Origin: Ectobius pallidus
Lineage: Eukaryota > Arthropoda > Insecta > Blattodea > Ectobiidae
Direction: 5' to 3'
NCBI GenBank assembly: GCA_964059195.1
Contig: CAXKWD010000006.1
Coordinates: forward strand, 11,586,530-11,650,529
Length of the DNA stretch: 64,000 nt
The notes under the pieces are model-generated. The model was given only the letters and a program-made list of their open reading frames with translations, ran no database searches and was not told the DNA's origin. Every line of letters begins with the position of its first letter. Position 1 is the stretch's first letter. Position numbers and translations under genes: made by a program. Below, in pieces: positions 21,334 through 32,843 of the stretch.

Positions 21334-23524
21334 AACAAGGAGCCGTATCAATTTATACAGACAGTCAGATCACCATAGACTCACTCAACAACTCCAGTAA
21401 CCACAACCAATTAATAGAGAGTATCAGGAGCAAAATCAGGATCCTCAAACAAAATAATTGGGAAATTGCACTAAGGTGGATAACGGCTCATGCAGGACAT
21501 CACGGAAATGAACTAGCGAAACAAGCGGCAAACGACAACCAGATACCAGTCTGCTACAACAAAATCCCCAAAAGTCAAGTCTTAAAAGAATTACAGGAAA
21601 CTACACTAAACAAATGGGAAAGGCAGTGGCAAACAACAACGAAGGCAACCGTGACTAAGGGCGGTATTCCACTATCCAATTCATTGGACAAGAACTTCAC
21701 GAAGAACTTGTCAGGCGATATTTGAATCAAAGATGCGCTAGTACACTACATCCAATAGCTTTGACCAAAACCAGTTTTCTCTGTATAGGGAAAGCTTGAG
21801 TTTTGAAGATTCAATCATTAAAAAGTTCTTCATAATGGCATTAGTTTATTAGTTTTATATAAATTTTTGTAGCATAATTGCAGAAATATCTAAATGACAA
21901 GGAAGTCAGGCCGAATCGTTACTTTCTTTAAATTGAAGGTTATGTTAACGATGCCACGAGTTTAGGTTCACTTGCAATGCCAATATTTATATCTTCTGGT
22001 ATGTCGCTTTCGAAATGTGGCTTAAATAGTATAAATGCTCTGCCATAAAGTACTGTTTGAATGTTTGTGATTTATAATGCGGACATACATTGGGTCTGCT
22101 CAATACTAAGTACAAAATGCAGGCTATATACAGAAGGCTTGATTTTCGATAGTGAATCGTAAAACAGAATAAATAATGGCATACATTTATTAGTTTATAA
22201 ATGTTTTTGTAGCATTGACCCCGCATTTGAGAAATATCTAAATGACAAAATCAGGCTGAATCACTGTTTACATTGGTTATGTGAGACGAGTTTAGGTAAG
22301 CTTGCAGGGCTTTTTAAAATATATCCCTATATTACTAAATATTACTATTATACTATTACTTTTAAATATCCCTATATTACTATTATTATCCCTATATTAC
22401 TAAAACTGGTTGTTCTGTATACACTGTAGCTAATTTAATAAATGTACATATTCTAGAATAAGGTTGTTTTCAAATTATAATGTATGTTTTGATCATTATT
22501 GTATCTAGGTTAAGGCTTAGGTTAAGATCTGACTGACGAAGCCATGTATTCTTGTAATACTTAAGGTGGATAATAAATTACAATTACAATTACAATTACT
22601 ACTATAGCATGTAGTAGCCTACCGGTACATCATTTTTGAAATGTGGATTAAATATTGAATAATCATATATAGGCCTACTTGAAGAAAATGTGGTAACAAA
22701 CTATTTTGGTGCCGTTTATTTCTCAAAACAGTCGATGTTTAGCCGCCATTTTGGACGCCTATGCTATGAATGCCGGGAAATCTTTGATCCAATGTAACGA
22801 CATGCAGAAAGTCTTCAAATGCTCGTCCAATACGGTTTCCTTGAAGCAACGGGCGGTCATTTTCTTTTTTCTAGACGATTTGATCAAATAACTTGGATAG
22901 TGGAATATCGGCCTAAGTCATTCTTCCCCAGTGTAAATGACAGACTACAATTCAAGATATCAGTAACTCCAGACTTTACAGTTTTCGTCACGGGCCATGG
23001 AAGATTGCGATCCTACTATCACAGGTTCAAGATAATGGATAATCCACAGTGCCCATGTAACGCAGCTATGCAAACTGTAGACCATATAATCTACGAATGC
23101 ATAATACTAGCTAAAGAAAGAAATTGCCTGAAGGCTAAGATCTCGATCAAAGGAGGAAAATGGCCAGTTTCATGTTAATGAAACACAAAAAACCTTTCCT
23201 GGATTTGGTTAACAATGTAAACTTTGAGTTATTATAATGTAATCGCACTGAGGTGTCACTAAACAAAGTTATGTAAAGTAATTATAGTAATATGACCAAT
23301 AAGTATAACATGTAAATATTGTAAATAGGAATAGGTTACATAATGTAGTGTAAGATTAGATAGAAGTAATATTAACTATAGCCATCTGTTTTCAAATATT
23401 GTACTCTGTTTAATTGTAAGATATTTATTGGAACATTATAATAAAAAAAAAGCATGTAGTATTGCATCACATGCAATGGAACATGCTGAACAAATAAATA
23501 AATAAAAATTAAAAAATTAAAAAA
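21334..23524 (+). mobile_element. Inner 5'-truncated LINE (RNase H and C-terminus) with poly(A)-like tail
   Basis: Starts within an RNase H domain: IYTDSQITIDSLNNSSNH, then WITAHAGHHGNELAKQAAND (the H..D region). After a Harbinger element, the reading frame resumes exactly with SFFPSVNDRLQFKISV, a GRLRSYYHRF stretch and a zinc-knuckle-like CPCNAAMQTVDHIIYEC; stop at 23176-23178. The 3' UTR ends in AAATAAATAAATAAA-rich sequence at 23495-23524. Length without the Harbinger insert is about 930 bp. The 15-bp TSD is perfect, indicating target-primed reverse transcription. Confidence 0.85.
21659..22913. mobile_element. Non-autonomous PIF/Harbinger-type DNA transposon
   Basis: 1,255 bp with terminal inverted repeats starting GGGCGG/GGCCGA and sharing TATTCCACTATCCAA (right end in reverse complement). 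It is flanked by TAA at 21656-21658 and 22914-22916, the 3-bp TWA-type TSD typical of PIF/Harbinger. Removing the element and one TAA restores the LINE frame across the junction. No transposase or Myb-like ORF is evident; the 61- and 119-codon frames at its right end are partly accidental. Confidence 0.85.
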
Positions 23525-23689
23525 ACCACGTAAAGGAAGGATTTGGTCTCTCACCAACATATGCCGGTGTCCCACAAGGATCAGTAATTGGCCCTTTCTG
23601 TATCGTGTTTTCACTTCAGATACACTTACCATACCAAATAACAGTGTGGCCCAATATGCAAATGATACTGGGCCATTCTAAAAAAAATG

Positions 23690-24975
23690 CCGTTTTCGTG
23701 CCACAGGCCTGAAAAAGACACTTCTAATTGAGATATCAAGCAGTTTGTTTTTTTCATATTTCGCCCCAAACACATGCGAGTTTCTGCGCCACCCTAAATA
23801 ATTTATGTGTATACATCGTGGAACGTAACGTTCATGTACATGTCAAAAAACGTGGGGAAAAGTAAGGAGTGTGACTGTTTCACCTGATATTCTGCATCCA
23901 ACATTTTGACTTCTTGACACGAAAAGGCCCAAAATGAATCGTCATTGGCGGATGAATGTTAGCTCAACATCGAAATGAAACTGTCTAGAGGATGTTTCAG
24001 AATTTAAAAAAAGAATCCGAGCCAGGAAGTTCATTTGAATCTTTGTCACAGGAAACCGTGGTAAGGATTGTTACCCGGTCTAGTGCTCACCAAACAAGAA
24101 TTAAGGGGTGGGGAGGAGGGTGAGTGGAATTCTAGGAGGACAGAATCAGGCGCGGACACAAGGGGGGCAATAAGTGCAATAAGTGCAATTACCCCCCTCC
24201 GAGTAACGAAAAAAGCACTTAATTTTGACCAATTTTAAAATTTTGAAACCGTCAAAAGGACGCCACTGCCTGCTTACAAGAATCGTCATTAACTCATTAC
24301 TACCTAAGTAGATAACATCGATCAATCAAGTGTGTTTCACTAGAAATTACTGATAAAAATAACATCGACAAGTTTATTGAACGATTCAATACTTCCGCTC
24401 CAGGCCTTACCAACAAACGAATGATGGAACGAGGAGTGAAGATCTTTTTCCTTTCTTTTTTTATTCAGTGAATTGTAATGAGTAAAAGTTAATAGGATTT
24501 TCAATTTTTGCTTTCGTTCGCGAGTTATAAGTGAAAAACTGGCAGAAAACGTGATTTTTCTTTTGCGCTTTCGAAGCATCAGTTTTCGGTAATACATTTA
24601 AATTGTCAGATCAATTGCAGGTGGCTTTGCCTATTTTTGTCATAACTTGGAAATAAAAGCATGCCATTTTTCAATATATCGCAAGGAATTATCGATCGCT
24701 TGAATTTTGTAAGCCAACCCTGGTCAAGGCACGCGGGCATCTGAAATTTTCAACATAGACGGAAGAGGGATAATTAATATAGGCCTAAATGGGTAAACAA
24801 TGATCGATTTGGACGGAACTCACTAAGCAGGGGTTTTGTAGGCCAAGGAACTCGAATCTGAGGTCATTTTTCTTATCGTGGGATGTACTCCATGTGACTT
24901 GCGTTTAGGTGTTAGTAAATATAATGCTTTAACTACTATAGTTAATTAGCTTCATATTTCTCCAGTGGTATAATT
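23690..24975. other. Intergenic, no gene recognised
   Basis: Possibly the body of the Helitron whose 3' end lies at 25122, but I could not find its 5' end. A G/C-rich dinucleotide-poor patch at 24150-24205 repeats AAGTGCAATT-like words. No coding content. Confidence 0.35.
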
Positions 24976-24976
24976 A

Positions 24977-25053
24977 TAGATTGAATGTTGTTGTTCAGGT
25001 TGTTCAGGTTGTTCAGTGGTATATAGGCGGACCTGAACAACAACATTCAATCT
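24977..25053. repeat. Perfect ~22-bp inverted repeat with short loop
   Basis: AGATTGAATGTTGTTGTTC at the left pairs with GAACAACAACATTCAATCT at the right; the loop of ~33 bp holds three GTTCAGG-like units. Would fold into a strong cruciform or hairpin. Confidence 0.85.
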
Positions 25054-25083
25054 TTAACTACTATGTTCTTAATTTTTAATTTT

Positions 25084-25122
25084 AAATTAATTATCGTGGG
25101 CGAAGCCGCGGGCACCTGCTAG
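25084..25122 (+). mobile_element. Helitron family B, 3' terminus
   Basis: Hairpin CGTGGGCGAAGCCGCG followed by GGCACCTGCTAG, then T at 25123. Same end as the element at 8536-9309, in the opposite orientation. The 5' boundary was not found. Confidence 0.65.
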
Positions 25123-25129
25123 TTAATTA

Positions 25130-25800
25130 AATAAAAGAAGTATGATACAATGGATCGCAAGTAAAGTATGTACGGAGCCAAGCAGCAAAGGAGGAAGTAG
25201 TGAACTTTATTATGAAACATACTGCACACTCTCACCCCACGAGTCATGACGTCATTTATAATGCATTTATTCCAATCGTGAGTCTCGTTACAAAATATAC
25301 AACATAAACATTAACAAATTATTAAACTAATTTACAACACAATATACAAAAATGTAAAAATATAAAAATACAAATACAAAGGTGCTGAGTTATCCTACAT
25401 CGATAATGTTCTGATGTTATAAATACAGAATTATGTCTTCTAGCAATAAAAAATAAACTTCTAGGAAGAGATTAAATACATGTTAATGTAGTATTGAAAT
25501 GGCACGACTGAAGGTAATTATAATAGCTATTTATGTAACAAGTACGCAAAATAACGCTTTAGCGGGCGAATCTAGTATAGCGGCCAAGGCGTAAGCCGAG
25601 GCTGAAATACGGGATGGGCCTGCTAAAGTTTTTGCGTACGTGGTGTATACAATATTTTATTTTAGTAAACGTTCTCTTATGAAATAAATCAAAACTACCT
25701 TAACTACCGTATAATTATTTATAATGAAAGGTAGTCAGCCATTTGTTAACGTCTATTCCCACAGCCACCTGAATCGCAGAACAATAATGAACCGTACGTA
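25130..25800. other. Intergenic with a small hairpin element
   Basis: Mostly AT-rich non-coding. At about 25542-25638, GTACGCAAAATAACGCTTTA pairs imperfectly with TAAAGTTTTTGCGTAC, making a ~97-bp fold-back segment. Confidence 0.45.
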
Positions 25801-26082
25801 CAGTGGTATTAATCAGACGTGGCAGTCCAAGCATGGATGCTCAGTAGATGCAGACGAGTCCAATGAACATTCGTACTGCATGGAGGGGTGTATGGGTTAA
25901 TTGTATCGTTGCTTTCAGAGCGGTAAGATCCTATAATGCAGTGAAGAAACAAGAGACCTTGTTACAATCGCTTCTCCTCTCCCGCAAGTGCAGTTCAACA
26001 TTCTTACCCCTCCCCATGATTCCTCCTACATGCGTCACCTCTCTCACGCGCATCTGACTGCCACCTCTGATTAATACCACTG
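25801..26082. mobile_element. Tc1/mariner-like MITE
   Basis: 282 bp with ~27-bp terminal inverted repeats (25801-25827 and 26056-26082) starting CAGTGGTATTAATCAGA; one mismatch seen. TA lies on both sides (25799-25800 and 26083-26084), matching Tc1/mariner target choice. No transposase. Confidence 0.75.
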
Positions 26083-26089
26083 TACCAAT

Positions 26090-26870
26090 ATGAAATGTGA
26101 TATACATGCATAATATATGAGTCCCTTGTTTGTAAACAATATTGCATACCAACTAGTATTTATGAAAAGCTTGTGAAAATATAAATGATAATACTGAGGA
26201 AATTTCAATCCAAGCCAGAAACATTGAATTGGAGCTGGTGCCAGCAACATCACGGCAGCAGTAGACTATGAGAAAGAATATACTGCAAATAAATGCTGTT
26301 GCAAAGATGGTAAGTAATGAACGAAGATGTGAAAAGTTGTTAACTTATATTTGTTGTTACATGATGAAGTAGGCTAACCTGTTTTGCGAAAAACCCTGGT
26401 AAAGTTTCTGATTATCATAAATAAACATGTTGGCTTAAATTTGTTGTTTTCTGACCAATTATATGCTTAAATCCATGTTAAAGTTGGTGTAACTGGTCAA
26501 TGCCATCTGGATTTTCTTTATAGATTGCCATGACGATGCATTTTGAATGCAGTTTGAGTGCAGTTTTATGCAATTTTAGCGGCCTTGGTTGCTAAAATGC
26601 AATTTTTCGGCGTGTTACCAGTCCGATAAGCAGCTGTTTTAGAGAGTGTGTATTAAAAAATTGTTTTAAGTTCGGGAAACAACATGGTTTTTGTGAAACT
26701 ATTTAACTGAATGTGCACTCCCTCTATGGGGACGGGAAGCGATCCACGCTATCTGTGTCAGTGGCAATAGCACTGCTACCGTAAAGGAATAGCAATGCGT
26801 TTGGAAATGCTTTTCCGCTAGTCGCTAGTGGATGAAATGAAATACTAATTAGATAAGATATAATGTAGTA
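26090..26870. other. Intergenic, no gene recognised
   Basis: No coding or repeat feature I can support. Confidence 0.35.
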
Positions 26871-26875
26871 AATCC

Positions 26876-27290
26876 CAAGAGGGATGAAAATGGGGACTGG
26901 AGAAAACTGCATAACGACGAGCTTTAGAACCTGTACTCTTCACTGGATATAGTAAGGATAATTCAATCACAGAGAATGAAATCGGCTGGACATATTGCGC
27001 GCATGGGGGAGGAAAGACATGTCTCAAAAGTATTGACTGGGAGACCCGAAGGGAAAAGACAACTTGGAAGACCTAGACGTAGGTGGGAAGACAATCTTAG
27101 AATGAATTTAAGGGAAGTAAGATTTGCGAGGGATGATTGGATGGAGTTAGCACAGAATAGGGTTGAATGGCGGGCGCAGGTAAGTGCGGCAATGAACCTT
27201 CGGGTACCATAAAATTGATAATATTCCTTTAGCGTGCTTAGGAATTGTCTATTGGTATTGAGTAAATAAGATAACGTAATAAACGACAGA
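26876..27290 (+). pseudogene. RTE-like LINE 3' fragment with C-terminal coding and 3' UTR
   Basis: A 78-codon frame (26976-27212) reads KSAGHIARMGEERHVSKVL, then GRPRRRWEDNLRMNLREV and DDWMELAQNRVEWRAQ, ending NLRVP and a stop. This is the C-terminal tail of the same LINE family as 15924-16980. Upstream residues (KRDENGDWRKLHNDEL) are visible in a shifted frame. The 3' UTR has ATTCCTTTAGCGTGCTTAGG. It is a 5'-truncated copy whose last 78 codons are still intact, so it looks younger than the other tails. Confidence 0.75.
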
Positions 27291-28026
27291 ACAACATTGT
27301 AAAATGATACAAGTTTACTAATACTTAATTACGAAGCTGAAAGCATATCTTCAAATGTAATATTTTAATTAACTGTTTTAGATAGCACGAAGTTGATGTT
27401 TAATTACCTGAATATAAACGAAATAATCAAAATGCGTTCTGATTGGATGACTGCGCGGCGTCCCATGAAATTTATAACGCACTTCTCTTAATTATGGTCG
27501 CGGGAGTTCGGAAAGCTAAATTTCCTCTGTTTGCCCATCTAATTACTGTATCTTAACTGTGCGAGGCACCGTAACGGAGGAGGAACTACCATAAAAGGGC
27601 AAAGCTGTATAGATTTCTGTGCTTTCGAGATAAGAGAAAATGACGTCACGGTCGAGACGACTCCAGTAATCACAACACAACAGAACAATGCTACGGGAGC
27701 GTGTCATAGCGTATTGTACAGTACAATGATGACGTTCCTTATACTAACACGAGTTATGCTGATGAATTAAATCAACCTCTCTATAGACCGTCCCAACCTT
27801 AAAAGACAGTATTGGTCTTATGCAGCGCACTGATGCCAGATCTACTCACATTACAAGGCCCGGCACATGATGTGAAAAAGCTCTTAAACCTCGTGAAAAC
27901 ATCGAAATTTGTTTCTTGTACATAATAATTAATGTAAATCATGCCCTGCAGATAGAACGACGGCACACCCTTCTTCCCTTATTTTCAACCCCCATGAGTA
28001 ATATTTTCTCTATAGGCCCACAAATC

Positions 28027-28760
28027 TACATTTTCTGACCAATGTCTACAAAATGTTTCACGTGTACCCTGTGGAATCAAGTAAAAATTCTACGAGACAA
28101 TCATTCTCGAAAAAAACACCCCTTGCGAAATTTTCAATCCCTACTTTGTGATCTTTTTACTAGTCTACATTGTTTGAACGATTTTTACCAAACTTTACAC
28201 ACAGACCCTATAAAAACAAGAGAAAAATTAGGCGAAGTTAATTTTGGAAGAAGCCACCCTTTAAATGTTTGTACCCCTATTACACCACCAAAATTTAGAT
28301 CTACATTCTTGACGTGTTTTTAACAGACTTTGTACACAGAACGTATAGAATCAGGAGAAAATGGTAGGAAAACTAATTTTGGAACAAACCACATTTTAGA
28401 TCTTTCACCCCTATTTTGTGATATATATTTATCTACATCCTTTGACCAATTTTATCAGACTTTATACCAAGAACCTATTGAATCAAGAGAAATTTTTAAC
28501 CAAAGTTTATTTGGATGAAACCACTCCTTAAATGTTGCAACCCCTATTATATAAATGTTATTTAAATCTAAATTCTCTGATCAATTTTTGCCAGACTTTA
28601 CACAGAGCTAACAGAACCAGGAGAAAAACTTAGGTAAAACTAAATTTGGGGGAAAAAAAAAGTCCCTTAAATGTTTTAATCCCTATTAAATGACGTTTAA
28701 ATCTACATTCTTTTGGCTCATTGTAGGACTTGACACACAGAAAAGAATTACTAATAGGAA
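28027..28760. repeat. Degenerate tandem array, ~135-bp unit, 5-6 copies
   Basis: Units start near 28027, 28161, 28298, 28432, 28568 and 28700. Shared words are ATCTACATTCT, GACCAATTTT, AGACTTTACACACAGA, AATCAAGAGAAAAA and CCTTAAATGTT. Short frames through it are translations of the repeat, not genes. The layout (TTTTNACCAAACTTTACACA) echoes the TTTTCATGAAACTTGGTATAC modules of the AAGTGCCAG family, though the two are not clearly homologous. Confidence 0.8.
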
Positions 28761-28904
28761 TTTCTGTCTCTTCTTACCTCAACCCCACCCTCCATGGTCT
28801 TTAGAAGTAATAGGGTCCTTGAGTGTGACAAGTTGTGCTTTCTCTAGGGCCTAAATTTTGAAAATTAAAGGGGCTTCCTCCAAAATTGACTTCGAAGTAC
28901 AAGT

Positions 28905-28943
28905 AAAATACAAAACCAGGTGACGCCGGGTCCTTTAAGCTAA
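28905..28943 (+). mobile_element. Helitron-like 3' terminus (family A, degenerate)
   Basis: GGTGACGCCGGGTCCTTTAA then GCTAA followed by T at 28944. It resembles the family A end, with CTAA, an allowed CTRR variant. Whether the tandem array upstream belongs to this Helitron is open. Confidence 0.5.
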
Positions 28944-28990
28944 TAATTTATAAATGTTAAATTTAATATTAAATTTCATTTCGATAATAT

Positions 28991-29060
28991 TATTTTTCAT
29001 CATTATTATTATTATTATCATTATTATTATTATTATTGATATTATTATTACTATTATTGT
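28991..29060. repeat. Imperfect (ATT)n microsatellite
   Basis: ATT units interrupted by a few substitutions. Confidence 0.85.
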
Positions 29061-29140
29061 GTTATAATTTTCAAGAATATAATTATAAAGGGAAGTAATA
29101 GTTAAAATACATTACATGCCTTTAGGCCTGTTCACTATCC

Positions 29141-29356
29141 TCAGGGAGTAGTATTATTCCTTCTCAGAGGGCCTTTCGTTTTTTCTTTTCTTATTCTATA
29201 CAGTAAACTTTCTGGACACCCGGTAGCTTCTGCTATCTCTTTAATTGCCTGGGTAACGTTCATTTTCTTCAAGAAATAATTAAGTATATTTAATACTATA
29301 ATTCGCTCTTTACTGCGCAATTTGTCAACACTAAGATTTCTAGTTCCTCTATTCAT
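29141..29356 (-). CDS. Small helix-turn-helix protein, transposase-like N-terminus
   Basis: 71 codons from ATG at 29356 to a stop at 29141. Residues ~17-60 (ERIIVLNILNYFLKKMN, then IKEIAEATGCPESLLYRI RKEK) have the spacing of a helix-turn-helix of the kind found at the N-terminus of Tc1/DDE_3-type insect transposases and related solo ORFs (ATGVS..TV.RI.KE). The C-terminus is basic. No DDE domain follows in any frame, so this is a truncated transposase or a stand-alone DNA-binding ORF. The frame is clean, without stops or shifts over the recognisable domain. Confidence 0.5.
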   Translation of the reverse strand: MNRGTRNLSVDKLRSKERIIVLNILNYFLKKMNVTQAIKEIAEATGCPESLLYRIRKEKTKGPLRRNNTTP

Positions 29357-29360
29357 AATT

Positions 29361-30110
29361 AATATAAAATATTAATTAATATAAAATTTAATTTTAAAAA
29401 ACACAAGAACCACTTCACATCAAAGTTAAACTTCACTACACAGCTACTATATAACAATGAGCTCTGAAGAAGACACGATAGTCTTAGAAACATCTGAGTA
29501 CACAAAATCTCAAAGCAACCAAGTCATGAGCGCGAGAATGCTGAGCTCGGGAAAACTGTGATAATTTATTAATGCTACATGATAGAGAGCTCTGGTTTGT
29601 TTTAAATACTTTTTCAGACATCTATAAACATTTCTTCTCGCTTAGTCACCAACGTAAAGTCAATACCAAAGTATGTTACTCACTACCTAACTTTTCTGTG
29701 TTGCCGTCCGAGAATTTTCAGGTAGCACTTAATAAAAAAATATATAGCTTTCTTCTTATGTAAAATTTATTGCCGACGGAAAGGGAGTACTTTCTTTCAC
29801 CATCAGGCAGTCCAAGAAAAAAATCTTTACTTGTTTTGATTATTAGTTTTCTGTCTATCGCGTGATAAGTTATTAATGTGCAAAAATATTGACTTCCGCC
29901 AAAATAACGTAATTATGAAAAATAGACCTCATATTAATTATTTATGGCTTTACAATTGACATCATTAGAAAGGGCGGAAAATTCCCTATCAGACCACGCA
30001 ATCACATTATTACATTTATCACTTTGGAAAATGGCAACATTGTCGGGATAGAAAAGGACGAAGCTAATTGCAGAACGTACGAGTGCAAGTGAGATGCAAA
30101 TACTACATTT
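29361..30110. other. Non-coding interior of the 27785-30144 segment
   Basis: No further coding or repeat signal seen; short frames such as 29572-29763 have no recognisable content. Confidence 0.35.
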
Positions 30111-30425
30111 AACTCAATACTGTCTTTTAAGGCTGGGACGATCTGTATATATAAAAGGCTTTGTCCTGACTGACTGACAGAGAATCAACGTAGAGCCTAA
30201 ACTATAACAAATAGAGACTTGGAATTTTGACAGTACCTTCGTTTCGTAATGTAGGTGCTCATTAAGAAAGGATTTTTATTTTTTTTATTTTAAATGCCAA
30301 AAATCAAATGTTTTTGAGAATACTTAATCCCTTTTTACACATAATTATCAAATCCAAATCACAACAGTCTATTGTTGCCACTGGTCTCAGATGGGTTTGG
30401 AAATAAATGAAAGCTATCAATATAA

Positions 30426-32843
30426 CAGGGGTGCCCCCCCCCCCCCAAAGTCATGACTAGGGACCGGATTCTTAGGTTTTTACCTATTTTTTTCCTTGCT
30501 TCCAAAACAAAAAGCGCTCATACACTTTTTCGAATCATGTCCATAGGATTCACCCACATTAATTCTGTGGCACCTAAAAATACCTAAATGGGGTATAAAA
30601 ACCTAAATATACCTAAACGGGATATAAAACCTAAAATATATATTTTACGCTACTTTTTTGTCTTTTTTATTTGTCAGTTGAGAAATCGATATTTTGCGGA
30701 GAGGCAACAATTTTTGTCTGGTTGAAATTAATACCACCAGCGTTTCGTTCAACCCATTGTCGTCTAGGATGGACAATATCAAGAGAGGAAGTGTAAGAGT
30801 ACCGGCGTATTCCTTACTGTAACCAGGAAATATGAGGCAATCTTATTTTCACTGCTTCTTTTGATTGTTTATGCTTTCTTTCTTCAATTGTATAATATTG
30901 TCCTAAAGCAAGTTTACACAAATTTAGGTCAATTTTTTTAAGTTAAACTTTAACAGCCTTACTAATAAAAGCTGCTTATATCTGCGTTGAACGGTTGTTT
31001 GGTTGTTCACCGTGCAAGTTCTGCATAAGCCGCATTACCAATAATCGGAGTGTAACTGCCGAGTTTACACCGGGTTTGCACGTCCAACGTCATCAAATAC
31101 GTCACTCTAGTTGTGACGTTACTAGCCCCTGACTATGAAGGGACTGCTGAACGCCATCTATTGGTGCAGCGGGCAAACAGCGATGGATCGTCTGCAGACA
31201 GTAATTCTAGTTTCAGTATTTCATTATATTGTTTTCAGAAAGCTGTAATCATGGGTACAAGTATGGAAATATGTCCCGCAAACAAGGAACAATGTTTATA
31301 ATTCCGCAAAAGCAGCTCAGAATATGCGTAGCCTCAAAGTTCAATCTCAGACATCTACGAAACGACCGGCTGTTACGGATATCGGCCATCTTGATTATTT
31401 ACGTCTAGTTTATACAAGGGGGTCAGGCTGTGTAAAGGTTGCACACATTCAGCCTTATGCAAGGATTATTAGTACACTTTTTCTCCTCAGCTGTGTATAT
31501 TCCTGGTATAAATGTTACAACTGGATTATTAGTAAGACTGTAAAAGTATTATGTATTGAATCCTATGTAACATATTTAAATTCATTAAACCAATTATTCT
31601 ACCCGAAAACGATATTTTGGAGAAAAAACCTAAAAAAAACTATTTCACCTAATGGAAAACCTAAAACAGTGTTTTTAAAAACCTAAAAATCCGGTCCCTA
31701 GTCATGACTCACCCCCCCAAACTTTACTGCTCACCCCCCCCCCAACTTCATTGCTCACCCTCAACCCAATTGGCTGTCGACAAGGGCGTCCATATGATAT
31801 TTTCTAGGGGGGGGCAATTTTTTAATTAATTAATTTTTTGTCGCTTTAACTTCTTGGGCCACTTTGTAACTTTATATTAATAATATAATAAGTGCAACAA
31901 TGACGTAGCCAGAAAATAATTGCAGGGAGGGTCGGAAGTGCCTTGGGGGGTTTGGAATACCCCCAAAAAGGGGGTCGGGGGTCCATCCCCAGAAAATTTT
32001 TAAATATTGAACTAATGAAAATCACATTTTACGCTATCTTAGCACACAAAAACTAGTTAGGAAATTTGTTTACCATACTCTAAGACATACCAATGTAAAC
32101 AAGAAAATGTTACCTAAGTCGGGTGTGCACCCCCGGGAAATTTTTAAATGTTGAACCAATGAAAATCACATTTTACGCTATTTTAGCACTGAAAAACTAG
32201 TTAGCAAATTTGTTTACTATACTCTAAGACATGGCAACTTAAACAAGAAATTGTTACCTAAGTTATAATACTTATTACTATTTATAAGAAAAGTTGAATA
32301 ACACATGGAACAGTGGACATAATAGGCCTACTCATTATGTTATGAAAAGAAAATAACTGCTTTATCATATTTGACACACCAACAAATCTTGTTTAATTAA
32401 ATAATTTTTTTTAATTCAAATATAGAATTTTAGGTTTTGACTTTAGGGGGGTCCAAACCCCCTGAACCCACCTTTCCTAATCCACTGTGGATTCTGCTTC
32501 CATGTTGTTGATTTGGTAAAACTTCTGCAATTCAAATAATTGTCTTAAAAGGAAAACACCTGACTATAATAATTATTAATATACATTTTTTCCTTGCGCC
32601 CCCCCCCGCCCCCGGGTATGGGCGCCCGTGGCTGTCGAAATTCTTTATCTTTATAAAGAATTAGAAGAGACCTTTTGAAGTTATAGAACTTGACTGTGTT
32701 TATTTTTAACATATAAAACGCTAATTTTGCAACAATTTTCAACCCCCCCCCAGAAAATTCATAAATGATAATATTTTGCCCCCCCCCCCAGAAATTTCAA
32801 TAACGCAGTCTGCGTCTTAACCCCCCCCCTGTGGGCACCCCTG
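30426..32843. mobile_element. hAT-like element with CAGGGGTGCCC ends
   Basis: Perfect 11-bp inverted ends, CAGGGGTGCCC (30426-30436) and GGGCACCCCTG (32833-32843), flanked by AATATAA on both sides (30419-30425 and 32844-32850; 7 bp certain). The sister Helitron shows the empty site. The interior has C/G homopolymer runs, a tandem duplication (31985-32115 versus 32135-32280, sharing GAAAATCACATTTTACGCTA) and the nested element at 30458-31700. No transposase ORF. Confidence 0.75.
30458..31700. mobile_element. Innermost hAT-type element with TAGGGACCGG ends
   Basis: 1,243 bp. Left end TAGGGACCGGATTCTTAGG, right end CCTAAAAATCCGGTCCCTA; perfect 8-bp TSD GTCATGAC at 30450-30457 and 31701-31708. 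The flanks rejoin cleanly. Both subterminal regions repeat AAACCTAAA-like words, possibly transposase binding sites. Short frames at 31113-31301 and 31324-31686 have no recognised content. Confidence 0.85.

Larger units (their letters stand above)
20975..23682 (+). pseudogene. Outer LINE reverse transcriptase, split by a second LINE
   Basis: Part one (20975-21333) carries IPDHQMA, CFTTHHL and, after a frame change, FLDISRAYHSVWHVGL (motif A with Asp). Part two (23540-23682) carries GFGLSPTYAGVPQGSVIGP and a degraded ADD box. The two are joined by a 15-bp duplicated sequence (ACCACGTAAAGGAAG at 21319-21333 and 23525-23539), which is the TSD of the LINE inserted between them. Several frame changes make it dead. 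Confidence 0.75.
27785..30144. mobile_element. ~2.4-kb segment bounded by 30-bp inverted repeats
   Basis: 27785-27814 and 30115-30144 are inverted repeats with 28 of 30 matches, sharing CCTTAAAAGACAGTATTG. Between them lie the ~135-bp tandem array, a Helitron-like 3' end and a small HTH ORF. The right end abuts the 5' end of the Helitron at 30142, so the original flank has been displaced and no TSD can be read. Superfamily unknown. Confidence 0.55.

Noticed and set aside
22706..22891. 61-codon frame inside the Harbinger element
   Set aside because: No Myb-like or DDE signature; overlaps the terminal inverted repeat region, so it is probably accidental.
28042..28518. Two plus-strand frames of 93 and 62 codons
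   Set aside because: They are translations of the ~135-bp tandem array.
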